A DNA stretch of 64,000 nucleotides from Parachitinimonas caeni (GTDB lineage: Bacteria > Pseudomonadota > Gammaproteobacteria > Burkholderiales > Chitinimonadaceae), in assembly GCF_030129945.1 (NCBI RefSeq), contig NZ_JARRAF010000002.1, forward strand, positions 186,001 to 250,000. Reading direction: 5' to 3'. Every line of letters begins with the position of its first letter. Positions within the stretch are counted from its first letter, which is position 1. Positions 17,084-25,393 of the stretch are shown here, in pieces. The translations under genes and the position numbers were made by a program. Below the pieces are notes generated by a model. The model searched no databases and was not told the origin of the DNA. It saw only the letters and a program-made list of their open reading frames with translations.

Positions 17084-18466
17084 TCAAATGTGCAGTGCGC
17101 GGTCAAACGCACTTAAAACCGACTCGTGCAGCATTTCACTGAGGGTCGGGTGTGGGAAAATCGTGCTCATCAGCTCGGACTCGGTCGTCTCAAGGTTCAT
17201 GGCGACCACCATGCTATGAATCAGCTCCGTGGCCCCCTCTCCCACCAGATGCGCCCCCAGCAGCTCACCGGTACGGGCATCGAACACGGTCTTGCACAGA
17301 CCGTCTCCGGCATCGGTTGCCAGCGCCTTGCCATTGCCCCGGAACGGAAAACGGCCAACACGAATCTGCCGGCCGGCAGCAATCGCCTGGGCTTCTGTCA
17401 TGCCAACACGGGCGACTTGGGGATGGGAATAGGTACAGGCCGGGATGCGCAGAGGATTGAGCGGGTGAGGTTCCAGACCAGCAATCGCTTCGGCACAGCT
17501 ACGCGCTTCGTGACTGGCCTTGTGGGCCAGCTGTGGTGCGCCAGCCAGATCGCCGATCGCCCACACCCCTGGCGCCGCTGTCGAGCAATCCGGCTCCACG
17601 CTCAGACGCGCCGAATCGAGGCCGACGGTTTCCAGCCCCAAGCGGGAGCAGTCGGCTACTACGCCAATGGCAACCAGTACGTGGCTGTACTCCAGATCGT
17701 GAGTACCTTGGGCATCTGCCAGGCGAACCTTGACGCCGCCATCAGTCAGGCTGGCAGCTTCGACACGGCAACCGGTACGAAGGGTAATGCCGTCGGCGCC
17801 CAGGCCCTTGGCCGCAATGGCCGCAATCTCGGCATCTTCAGCCGGCAACACCTGCGCAGCCTGTTCCACCAGCTCGACCTTGCAGCCCAGCGTGGCATAG
17901 AAGCTGGCGAACTCAACGCCAATCGCCCCCGCACCAATCACCAGCAGGCGTGAGGGCAATGTTTTCGGCATCAGCGCATCGCGATAAGACCAGACGCGCT
18001 CACCATCAAACGGCAAAAAGGGCAGTGGCCGGGGCTTGGCACCCGTTGCCAGCACCACGTTGCGCGTGGTCAGCAGTTCTGCGGCATGGTCGGACTCAAC
18101 CTGTACCTTGTTAGGCCCCGCGAGACGGCCCCAGCCATGGACCACGGTAACGCCATTCTTTTTCAGCAGATAACCCACCCCTTGCGTCAACTGGCCGGCC
18201 ACCGCCCGCGAACGGGCGACAATTTTGTCCAGATCGAAACGTGGGTTGTCGCAGCCCAAACCAATCCGCTCGGCGGCTCGCATCTGCCGCAATACATCAG
18301 CGGAGTGCAGCAGGGTTTTGGTCGGAATACAGCCCCAATTCAGGCAGACGCCCCCCAGATCAGCGGCTTCGACCAGCGCAGTACGCATCCCCAGCTGAGC
18401 GGCACAAATGGCAGCAACGTAACCTCCGGGGCCCGCACCAATAACGACGACATCAAATTCGCGCAT
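17084..18466 (-). CDS. lpdA: Dihydrolipoyl dehydrogenase (E3)
   Basis: A 460-residue flavoprotein disulfide reductase that reoxidises the lipoyl group of the E2 subunit with NAD. FAD motif VVIGAGPGGYVAA (8-20), redox-active disulfide GGVCLNWGCIPTK (about 39-51), NAD motif VIGAGAIGVEFASFY and the C-terminal His-Glu dyad in HPTLSEMLHE are all present. The ATG at 18466 follows a GAGG site; a GTG four codons earlier overlaps the E2 stop and is an alternative. It lies between E2 and methionine gamma-lyase, so it is a dedicated E3 of this operon. Confidence 0.94.
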   Translation of the reverse strand: MREFDVVVIGAGPGGYVAAICAAQLGMRTALVEAADLGGVCLNWGCIPTKTLLHSADVLRQMRAAERIGLGCDNPRFDLDKIVARSRAVAGQLTQGVGYLLKKNGVTVVHGWGRLAGPNKVQVESDHAAELLTTRNVVLATGAKPRPLPFLPFDGERVWSYRDALMPKTLPSRLLVIGAGAIGVEFASFYATLGCKVELVEQAAQVLPAEDAEIAAIAAKGLGADGITLRTGCRVEAASLTDGGVKVRLADAQGTHDLEYSHVLVAIGVVADCSRLGLETVGLDSARLSVEPDCSTAAPGVWAIGDLAGAPQLAHKASHEARSCAEAIAGLEPHPLNPLRIPACTYSHPQVARVGMTEAQAIAAGRQIRVGRFPFRGNGKALATDAGDGLCKTVFDARTGELLGAHLVGEGATELIHSMVVAMNLETTESELMSTIFPHPTLSEMLHESVLSAFDRALHI

Positions 18467-18474
18467 GATCGACC

Positions 18475-19629
18475 TCACAGCAGCATATCGAGCGGGTTTT
18501 CGAGCAAGGCCTTGAAGCGGGCCAGCAGGCGGGCGCCGGTTGCCCCATCCAGTACGCGATGGTCAGCCGATAGCGTTGCGGTCATCACTGTTGCCACGAC
18601 CAGTTCATCCCCCTCGACCCAGGGCCGGCGCTCGGCCGCACCGACGCCGATGATGCCGGCTTGGGGCGGGTTCAGAATCGGCTGGATCGCTTTCATGCCA
18701 AACATGCCCAGGTTGGATAGCGAGAAACTGCCGCCTTGGTACTCTTCCGGTTTGAGTCCACCTTGGCGGGCTCGTTCAGCCAGCTCGCGCATTTCGCTGG
18801 CAATTTCACGCACGCCCTTGCTACCGGCATCGCGGATCAGCGGCGTGATCAGGCCGCTGTCGAGCGCAACAGCAACGGCGATATCCACCCGGCCAAAGTG
18901 CAGGATGCGGTCGCCCGCCCATTGCACATTGGCTTCTGGCACCTGCTTGAGTGACAGCGCCAGCGCCCGGATCAGAAAGTCATTGATCGACACTTCCAGA
19001 CCGGCATGACGCTCCTTGAGCTGTTTGCGAACGGCCAGTAAAGCGTCCATACGGCAATCCACTTCGAGGTAGAAGTGCGGTGCCGCCTTGGCTTCGACCA
19101 TGCGCCGCGCAATGGCAGCGCGCATGCTGCCGACCGGCACGGTATTGAACGGCTGCTCGCCTGCTGGGGCCACTGCCAAAGGTGCGGCCACCACGGCAGG
19201 CTGAGCAGCCCGTACCACATCTTCACGGGTTACCCGACCATGGCCGCCGCTCCCCGCCATCGAGGTCAGATCCAGCCCATTGCGCTCGGCCTCACGCCGT
19301 GCCAGCGGGGTTGGCGCCGGCGCCAGCCCAACCGGCTGGCTGGCAACCTGCGCCGCCGTCGGTGCAGCCACCGATCTGGCCGGCGCATCACCCGCCTGCA
19401 TGCGGGCAATCAAGGTGCCAACCTGAACATCGGCAGTCCCTGCCGCCACCAATATTTCGCCCATCACGCCATCGGCGTCGGCCTCGATTTCCATGATGGC
19501 TTTGTCGGTTTCCACCTCGGCAATCACATCGCCTTGTTCTACACGGTCACCCGCTGCCACATGCCACTTGGCCAGCGTGCCTTCGGTCATCGTCGGCGAG
19601 AGCGCCGGCATCAGAATTTCGATTGTCAT
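18475..19629 (-). CDS. 2-oxo acid dehydrogenase E2 (dihydrolipoyl acyltransferase), single lipoyl domain
   Basis: A 384-residue acyltransferase core of a 2-oxo acid dehydrogenase complex. A single lipoyl domain occupies residues 1-80, with the lipoylated lysine in VETDKAIMEIEA. A proline/alanine linker follows, then a peripheral-subunit-binding domain (TPLARREAERNGLDL to TREDVVRA, about 105-140). The catalytic domain ends in the HRVLDGATGA motif. The domain layout is like PdhC of alphaproteobacteria and unlike the multi-lipoyl AceF normally paired with AceE-type E1. E1 lies 23 bp upstream and E3 8 bp downstream. Confidence 0.92.
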   Translation of the reverse strand: MTIEILMPALSPTMTEGTLAKWHVAAGDRVEQGDVIAEVETDKAIMEIEADADGVMGEILVAAGTADVQVGTLIARMQAGDAPARSVAAPTAAQVASQPVGLAPAPTPLARREAERNGLDLTSMAGSGGHGRVTREDVVRAAQPAVVAAPLAVAPAGEQPFNTVPVGSMRAAIARRMVEAKAAPHFYLEVDCRMDALLAVRKQLKERHAGLEVSINDFLIRALALSLKQVPEANVQWAGDRILHFGRVDIAVAVALDSGLITPLIRDAGSKGVREIASEMRELAERARQGGLKPEEYQGGSFSLSNLGMFGMKAIQPILNPPQAGIIGVGAAERRPWVEGDELVVATVMTATLSADHRVLDGATGARLLARFKALLENPLDMLL

Positions 19630-19652
19630 GTCGTCCTCTTCTTCTCAGGTTC

Positions 19653-21977
19653 TTATTGGGTCAGCAGGCTGTCGAGCGCCTTGGCGATGGCAGCGGCGTC
19701 GAGTCCATGTAGCTGATAGGCATCAATTGCATCCGAGCTTTGGCCGAAGCGGGTCGGCCCCTGGCTACGGGTGCGGCGACCATCCACCGCTCCCAGCCAG
19801 TTGAGTGCAGCGGGGTGGCCATCATGCACCGTCAGCAACGGAGCCCCGGCAGGTAGCTGCCGAAGTTGCTGTGCCAACCAGCAGGCGTGAGCCTGGTGGT
19901 GCCATTCGGCATAGAGACGGCCGGGCGAGGTCACGGCCAGCAAGGCCACATCGTCGCCATACTGACTGGCGACAGCCAACGCTTCCGGGGCGACAACACC
20001 GCAATACACCACCGCCGCCCGACAGCCGGCAGTCGGCGCTTTCACCCAGTACGCCCCACGCCAGACGGCTTCGGCCAGTTCCGGGGTGATGTCCCGTCCC
20101 GGCTGTTCAATAGAGCGCGTAGACAAGCGCAGATACAAGCTCTCGCCTTCGGGTTGCTGCATCCAGCCAAAACCCCGTTCCAGAATCATGGCCAGCTCGT
20201 CAGCGTAGGCGGGTTCGTAGTAAACCAGGCCGGGTTGGCCGATGCCGATCAAAGGAGAGGAAATCGACTGGTGCGCGCCGCCTTCCGCTGCCAGCGTCAC
20301 GCCGGAAGGCGTGGCCACCAGCACAAAGCGGGCGTCCTGATAGCAGGCGTAATTCAGGGCATCGAGCCCGCGCGCCACGAAGGGGTCGTACAAGGTGCCA
20401 ACCGGGATCAACCGCTCGCCGAATAGGCGGTCAGACAAGCCCAGCGCCGCCAGATTGAGGAAGAGATTGTTTTCAGCGATGCCCAGCTCGATATGCTGGC
20501 CCGATGGGTGCATTTCCCACTTTTGGGCGGATGCCAGCTTGCGGTCGCGGAACACGTCGCGCTGACGGGCGCGCCGGAACAAGCCACGCTGGTTGACCCA
20601 GCCACCGAGGTTGGTCGAAACAGTCACATCCGGCGAGGTGGTAACGATGCGTGCGGCCAGATCACTATCACCTCGTGCCAACTCGTTCATGAGTTTTCCG
20701 AATGCCTCCTGCGTCGAGCCATGCGCAATGCCCAGACGTGGCCAGGGGCTGGGCAGCGCCATTGACGCCGCATGTTGGCGCGCCGCCGGCCGTTGATTGA
20801 ACGGTGCCCGCGCCAGAAACGCTTCCAGCTCGTCGGCACTACGATGGCAACCTGCAAACTTGTGCCACTCCTCGCCCTCGGCCACACCATGCCGGCTACG
20901 CAGCTCGGCCACCTGTGCTGGCGTCAGCAAGCCGGCGTGGTTATCTTTGTGTCCCGCAAAGGGCAGTCCATGCCCCTTGATGGTGTACACGATGAAGCAG
21001 GTCGGCACATCATCCGCGCTGGCAGCAGCAAAGGCTTCGAGCAGGGTTTCGAGATCGTGGCCGCCAAGATTGGTCATCAGCTGGCCGAGTTCTTCATCGG
21101 TGTAGCGGTCGATCAACGCCAGCGTCTGCGCTTCGCCCGCCAGATCCTCGCGCAGCTGCTTGCGCCAAGCGGCGCCACCACCGAAGGTCAGAGCCGAGTA
21201 GACCGCGTTATCGCACTGGTTGATCCAGCGCTTGAGTGCTTTGCCGCCCGGCTGCTCAAAGGCCGCCATCAGCCGCTTGCCATACTTGACGGTCACCACA
21301 CGCCAGTCATTGGCGCGAAACATGCGCTGAATCAAATAAAACAACCGGTCGTGCACGATGCCATCCAGGCTTTGCCGGTTGTAATCGACAATCCACCAGG
21401 TATTGCGCAGATCGTGCTTCCAGCCTTCGAGCAGGGCCTCGTAGATATTGCCCTCGTCCAGCTCGGCATCACCGATCAGCGCAACCATGCGCCCTGGCTG
21501 CGACTTGAGCCAGCCACGGCTTTCAAGGTAGTCCTGCACCAGCGAGGCAAATGGCGTAATGCCCGCCCCCAGGCCAACCGAGCCGGTCGAAAAATCGACG
21601 TCATCGTGGTCTTTGGTGCGTGAAGGATAAGACTGCGCCCCACCCAACGCCCGGAAGCGCTGCAGAGCATCGAGGTTTTGACGGCCATACAAATATTGGA
21701 TGGCATGAAAGATGGGGCTGGCATGCGGTTTGACCGCCACCCGGTCTTGTGGCCGCAGCGCATGGAAATATAAGGCGCTCATTACCGTCGCCAGCGAAGC
21801 CGAAGAAGCCTGATGGCCACCGACCTTCAAGCCATCGCGGCTTTCGCGTAAATGGTTGGCGTTATGAATCATCCAGGTGGCGAGCCACAGTACTTTCTTT
21901 TCCAGCTCTGCCAGACAGGCAAGCTCGGCCGCAGAGATAACCGGCTTTACCGGCGCGACCAGTTCGGGCATATCCAT
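19653..21977 (-). CDS. mdeB: AceE-type homodimeric 2-oxo acid dehydrogenase E1, probably 2-oxobutyrate-specific (MdeB-like)
   Basis: A 774-residue thiamine-diphosphate enzyme. The ThDP/Mg motif runs from GDAELDEGNIYEALLEG to VDYN (residues about 167-200). Transketolase-like pyrimidine-binding and C-terminal domains follow (HIELGIAENNLFLNL, RLFGERLIPVGTLYDPF). At 774 residues it is shorter than pyruvate dehydrogenase AceE (about 890). A strong AAGGAGG site precedes the ATG at 21977. In Pseudomonas putida the gene next to methionine gamma-lyase, mdeB, encodes such an E1 homologue. Here E1, E2, E3 and the lyase form one operon, so the substrate is most likely 2-oxobutyrate, giving propionyl-CoA. 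Confidence 0.85.
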   Translation of the reverse strand: MDMPELVAPVKPVISAAELACLAELEKKVLWLATWMIHNANHLRESRDGLKVGGHQASSASLATVMSALYFHALRPQDRVAVKPHASPIFHAIQYLYGRQNLDALQRFRALGGAQSYPSRTKDHDDVDFSTGSVGLGAGITPFASLVQDYLESRGWLKSQPGRMVALIGDAELDEGNIYEALLEGWKHDLRNTWWIVDYNRQSLDGIVHDRLFYLIQRMFRANDWRVVTVKYGKRLMAAFEQPGGKALKRWINQCDNAVYSALTFGGGAAWRKQLREDLAGEAQTLALIDRYTDEELGQLMTNLGGHDLETLLEAFAAASADDVPTCFIVYTIKGHGLPFAGHKDNHAGLLTPAQVAELRSRHGVAEGEEWHKFAGCHRSADELEAFLARAPFNQRPAARQHAASMALPSPWPRLGIAHGSTQEAFGKLMNELARGDSDLAARIVTTSPDVTVSTNLGGWVNQRGLFRRARQRDVFRDRKLASAQKWEMHPSGQHIELGIAENNLFLNLAALGLSDRLFGERLIPVGTLYDPFVARGLDALNYACYQDARFVLVATPSGVTLAAEGGAHQSISSPLIGIGQPGLVYYEPAYADELAMILERGFGWMQQPEGESLYLRLSTRSIEQPGRDITPELAEAVWRGAYWVKAPTAGCRAAVVYCGVVAPEALAVASQYGDDVALLAVTSPGRLYAEWHHQAHACWLAQQLRQLPAGAPLLTVHDGHPAALNWLGAVDGRRTRSQGPTRFGQSSDAIDAYQLHGLDAAAIAKALDSLLTQ

Positions 21978-22010
21978 AGCCCCTCCTTATCATTGTTGAT
22001 TGAGCGTTAC

Positions 22011-22021
22011 GCTCTGTTGAC
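22011..22021. repeat. Single end of the intergenic repeat family
   Basis: GCTCTGTTGAC matches the outer end of the repeat family. It directly precedes (on the minus strand) the leader of the mde operon. No opposite end was found within 500 bp. Confidence 0.4.
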
Positions 22022-22465
22022 AATCACTTTGCGGTCCATCTTGGAGGCCCACAAAACAAGCGTCTGCAGAGCCTACAGCAGGGGCTATGCCAACACGCAA
22101 GGTGAATATCAAAAATCCTGAGTTCGACGCCGGAAAAACCTTCCCGACCGACAGATGGCGTCATTCAAGCAAACGCTAGGCTTTTGATTCGTCAGAAAGG
22201 TTCAAAACAAAGACGCGACAGGGGTTTGCGCCCAGTCGCCGAGGTAGGCAAGACCCATCAGGCTGGATCAGCCAAAGGACGTCATCGCAGAATTTCGCAA
22301 CGACTGTAAACATTACGTTACAAGCCACACAAGCTTGCGGCCAAGCCACTTGGCAGGGTATTGATCAGCAAGGAAAGCACCCGACCGTAAACAAAAAAGT
22401 ACAGAAGTAAAGAATTATTTACATCCTGATCTGTCCATGCCATCCATGCAAGATCCGGCAACCAA

Positions 22466-22477
22466 GCTCTGTTGACG
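22466..22477. repeat. Single end of the intergenic repeat family
   Basis: GCTCTGTTGACG matches the family end, in the same orientation as the copy at 22011. Its partner is missing or unrecognisable. Confidence 0.4.
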
Positions 22478-22500
22478 TTCCATGCAAGCGATTGATTTTA

Positions 22501-22538
22501 AATGGGAAATTCGCGTTTGAAATTTCCAAATTCCCATT
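22501..22538 (-). terminator. AT-rich palindrome, candidate terminator of the binding-protein pair
   Basis: Arms AATGGGAA (22501-22508) and TTCCCATT (22531-22538) enclose an inner pair GGAAATT/AATTTCC (505-511 and 521-527), so two alternative stems are possible. It lies 46 bp beyond the stop of the leftward binding-protein gene and is followed by TTTAAAAT on that strand. The U-tract is poor, so termination is only probable. Confidence 0.45.
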
Positions 22539-22584
22539 AAAGATCAAGCCGTTATTTCAAAACAACAACCGCGCCTAGCCCATC

Positions 22585-23316
22585 TCAACGATAGCGCTGA
22601 ATCAGCTGCTCCATGGTTTTCCGCAATACCCCTTCACAAAGCTGGCGTAGTTGCGCCAGCTTCTCCGATTCCTTGGCCAGCGCCGAGCGACGTGACACAT
22701 AGAGCACCAACGGATGTGTGGTGACTTCGAGAAAACGATACTCGTCCGGACTGAGCCGGGCCTGCTGCAGCAGCATTTCGCGGCCAGGGGAAGGAACATA
22801 GGTGGCATCCAGCCGGTCCAGCGCCAGCATGCGTAAGCCCTGTTCCACCGATTCAATCGGATATCGCTCGAATCGGGTGGCGGCATGCAGCTGATCCAGC
22901 GCATTGGAACCTCTCGGTACACCGACTCGCTTGCTGGCCAGATCACCAGACTCTAAAAGCTTCGGATAGCGACTGTACTTATAGACGACCCCTGCCTGCA
23001 GGTGGGTCAGCACACACAATCGCATCCCCACGGCGTCACGGCTATCGTCGGGAATCAGCATGGTCAGCTCGGTCGAGCCATCCTTCATCCCTTGCATCAC
23101 CCGCAGATACGGAATGGTCTGGACCTCAATCGGCATGCCCGCCGCTTCGGCCATGGCCTTCAGGTATTCGGGTACTACGCCTTGGCCGGGGGTTTCAGGA
23201 AAGCTCCAGGGCGCTACGGGAATCGCATGCGCAGACACGACCCTGGCCTGAGCCACGGGCGCAGACATCCAGGCCAGACAAAGACCCCAAGCGGCGATGG
23301 TGCGAAGGATGCTCAT
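22585..23316 (-). CDS. Periplasmic solute-binding protein, family 3-like (tandem copy B)
   Basis: A 243-residue exported protein: signal peptide to about residue 24 (ending AQARV), then an SBP_bac_3-like body with PETPGQGVVPEYLKAMAEAAG, YLRVMQGMKDGSTELTMLIP and KRVGVPRGSNALDQL segments. It is a tandem duplicate of the neighbouring gene at 23413-24144, about 55-60 percent identical by eye, and separated from it by 96 bp. No transporter permease or ATPase genes stand nearby, so it may act in sensing or be an orphan uptake protein. Such stand-alone family-3 proteins are numerous in Chromobacteriaceae. Confidence 0.82.
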   Translation of the reverse strand: MSILRTIAAWGLCLAWMSAPVAQARVVSAHAIPVAPWSFPETPGQGVVPEYLKAMAEAAGMPIEVQTIPYLRVMQGMKDGSTELTMLIPDDSRDAVGMRLCVLTHLQAGVVYKYSRYPKLLESGDLASKRVGVPRGSNALDQLHAATRFERYPIESVEQGLRMLALDRLDATYVPSPGREMLLQQARLSPDEYRFLEVTTHPLVLYVSRRSALAKESEKLAQLRQLCEGVLRKTMEQLIQRYR

Positions 23317-23412
23317 TTGCGACTCGATTCTTTCAGGGTTCGGGATCTGCGAAAACTCACGAAAGCCGCCTCACCTGCTGCGCCCATCCGCAAACAACGC
23401 ATCAAATCGCAC

Positions 23413-24144
23413 TTAGCGATATCGTTGCATCAGCCCGTCCATGATCTTGCGCAAGGGGCCATCGCAAAGCTGACGCAGCTGCTCAAGCAGTGCTGGCTCG
23501 CTGGCCAGCGTCGAGCGGCGCGACACATAAATCACCACCGGTGAAGTCGTGACCTCCAGAAACCGGTATTCACCCGGATCAAGCCGGGACTCACGCAACA
23601 ACAAGTCGCTACCTGGCGTCGAGACAAAGGTGGCATCCAGCCGGTCGAGCTTGAGCATGCGAAAGCCTTGATCGACCGTCTCAATCGGGTAGCGCTCGAC
23701 GCCTGGCACCTTATCCAGCTCATCAAGGGCCTTGGTGCCGCGAGGCACCCCGATCCGCTTGCCCGCCAGATCACCGGGTTTGCCAATATAGGGATACCGA
23801 CTGTGCTTGTAGATGACGCCAGACTGAATGCGCGTAGGCTGGCACAACCGCAGGGCAACCGCATCGCGTTCAGCATCCGGAATCAGCACCGTCAGCTCGG
23901 TCGAGCCATCCTTCAGCCCCTGCATCACACGCAGATAGGGCAGGGTTTCAACGACCAGAGGTACCCCTGCTGCATCAAACATGGCCTTGAGATATTCGGG
24001 CACCACACCTTGACTCGGCTTGTCGGGAAAACTCCACGGTGCTACGGGTACTGCGCGGGCGAGCACCACCCTGGCCTGTGCCACCGACAACAGCACGCCG
24101 CCCAGATTCAGACAGAGGGCTGCAACACAACAAAGGGCTCGCAT
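23413..24144 (-). CDS. Periplasmic solute-binding protein, family 3-like (tandem copy A)
   Basis: A 243-residue exported protein with the same length and layout as its downstream paralogue: signal peptide (cleavage near SVAQARV), PDKPSQGVVPEYLKAMFDAAG, YLRVMQGLKDGSTELTVLIP and LDRLDATFVS segments. The two genes run leftward and divergently from the diguanylate cyclase at 24303. Ligand-contact residues differ little between copies in the parts compared, so a recent duplication is likely. The ligand is unknown; polar amino acids are the usual substrates of the family. Confidence 0.82.
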   Translation of the reverse strand: MRALCCVAALCLNLGGVLLSVAQARVVLARAVPVAPWSFPDKPSQGVVPEYLKAMFDAAGVPLVVETLPYLRVMQGLKDGSTELTVLIPDAERDAVALRLCQPTRIQSGVIYKHSRYPYIGKPGDLAGKRIGVPRGTKALDELDKVPGVERYPIETVDQGFRMLKLDRLDATFVSTPGSDLLLRESRLDPGEYRFLEVTTSPVVIYVSRRSTLASEPALLEQLRQLCDGPLRKIMDGLMQRYR

Positions 24145-24302
24145 CTTTAAGTTCTAGCAAGTGCAGGAGAAAACTGCGAGGCCCCATGTCCGTGCCGTGA
24201 CTGCCATGCCGTTTTGCAAACAGTCGCCACGTAGCCAAGCCCCCAGCCATTTCCTATAAGTACTAGTATGAGTCTGCTGCCGGATGCGGACAGGAGGTCA
24301 GC

Positions 24303-25280
24303 GTGCTTGAGGAAGATGATCTGGTGATCCTGGGGTCTGCCCCTTTGTTCGAGGGCGTCGAGGTCAGAGGCTGGGCGTCACGGCATACCGACTTGCGCGT
24401 GGTCACCCTGCAAGGCGGCCAGGCTCTGCTTGATCCGTTACATGCCAACGAGCATATCTACGTCTTGCTGTCCGGCGAGCTGGAAGTGCTGCTACGCCCT
24501 ACCAGCGAAACCCCCGTCGCCCGTCTGACACCCGGCTCGTGTACCGGCGATATTTCGATGATCGACGACAAGCCTCCAACCGCATACGTCGTCGCCGCCA
24601 GCGACTGTCGGGTGTTGCCGCTCAATCGGGCCAAGATGTGGGCGCTGATGGCAGAAGATCATCGTCTGGCTTACAACCTGCTGCAGGTGCTGGCCCAGAG
24701 GATGCGCGCCAATAATGAACTGATTCTGCAATCGCTCGAATTACAGGAGCGCTATCGGGCACAGGCGGAAACCGATGCGCTCACCGGCTTGCACAGCCGG
24801 GCCTGGCTGGAGGACATTTTCCCGCGTCAGGTTGATCTTTCCAGCCGCATTGGCCAGCCGCTGACCTTGTTGATGATTGATGTCGATCACTTCAAGCGGG
24901 TCAATGATCTGCACGGCCACCCGATTGGCGATCTCGCATTGCGCCACGTTGCCGGGCTGGTTCGGGCCAATCTGCGCAGTGCCGACCTGTCTGCACGCTA
25001 TGGCGGTGAGGAATTCACCGCCCTGCTGGTAGCCACCGATCTGGAACAGGCCATCAACACTGCCGAGCGCCTGCGGGAGCGTATTCAGGAGACCCCCCTC
25101 CACCTGCCGAATGGCCAGTTACTCCCTCTGACCGTCTCGATTGGCGCAGCCCAGGCCAGAGCCAATGCCACTCTGGCCGAGTTGCTGGCTGCGGCCGACC
25201 GGGCGCTTTATCAAGCCAAGCAGGCAGGCCGCAACCGGGTGCGCGCAGCAGGTCGGACGCCGGTTGTCCTTCCCCAATAA
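24303..25280 (+). CDS. Diguanylate cyclase with N-terminal cyclic-nucleotide-binding domain
   Basis: A 325-residue cytoplasmic protein. Residues about 10-125 form a cNMP-binding/CAP_ED-type domain (YVLLSGELEVLLRP, TPGSCTGDISMIDD), then a short helix leads to a GGDEF domain with the active site RYGGEEF and, five residues before it, the RSAD inhibitory-site motif (RxxD). It should therefore make cyclic di-GMP and be product-inhibited. It starts with GTG, supported by a strong AGGAGG site eight bases upstream. The two binding-protein genes are divergent from it, 158 bp away. Whether the N-terminal domain binds cAMP, cGMP or c-di-GMP is not visible. Confidence 0.93.
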   Translation: MLEEDDLVILGSAPLFEGVEVRGWASRHTDLRVVTLQGGQALLDPLHANEHIYVLLSGELEVLLRPTSETPVARLTPGSCTGDISMIDDKPPTAYVVAASDCRVLPLNRAKMWALMAEDHRLAYNLLQVLAQRMRANNELILQSLELQERYRAQAETDALTGLHSRAWLEDIFPRQVDLSSRIGQPLTLLMIDVDHFKRVNDLHGHPIGDLALRHVAGLVRANLRSADLSARYGGEEFTALLVATDLEQAINTAERLRERIQETPLHLPNGQLLPLTVSIGAAQARANATLAELLAAADRALYQAKQAGRNRVRAAGRTPVVLPQ

Positions 25281-25393
25281 GTTTGGGCTGCATTGAGGTT
25301 TGGTGTGCGGTGGCACCAAATCGGATGTAGAGGGCAGCCAAGAGGCAAAGCCGGCATGTCTCCAAAACCGCCAAGACTATGGGGCCATAGCGC

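Larger units (their letters stand above)
21978..22584. other. Long intergenic region with two repeat ends and a terminator-like palindrome
   Basis: This 607-bp stretch has no credible gene. It holds the ribosome site and presumably the promoter of the mde operon, a short palindrome GAGCGTTACGCTC at 22003-22015, two single ends of the repeat family (22011 and 22466, same orientation), and an AT-rich palindrome at 22501-22538. The middle part (22030-22440) shows nothing recognisable and could hold a regulator site or a small RNA. Confidence 0.45.

Noticed and set aside
22199-22270. GC-rich structured-looking stretch that might be a c-di-GMP or other riboswitch
   Set aside because: None of the conserved core motifs of known riboswitch classes could be matched, and the distance to either gene is large.
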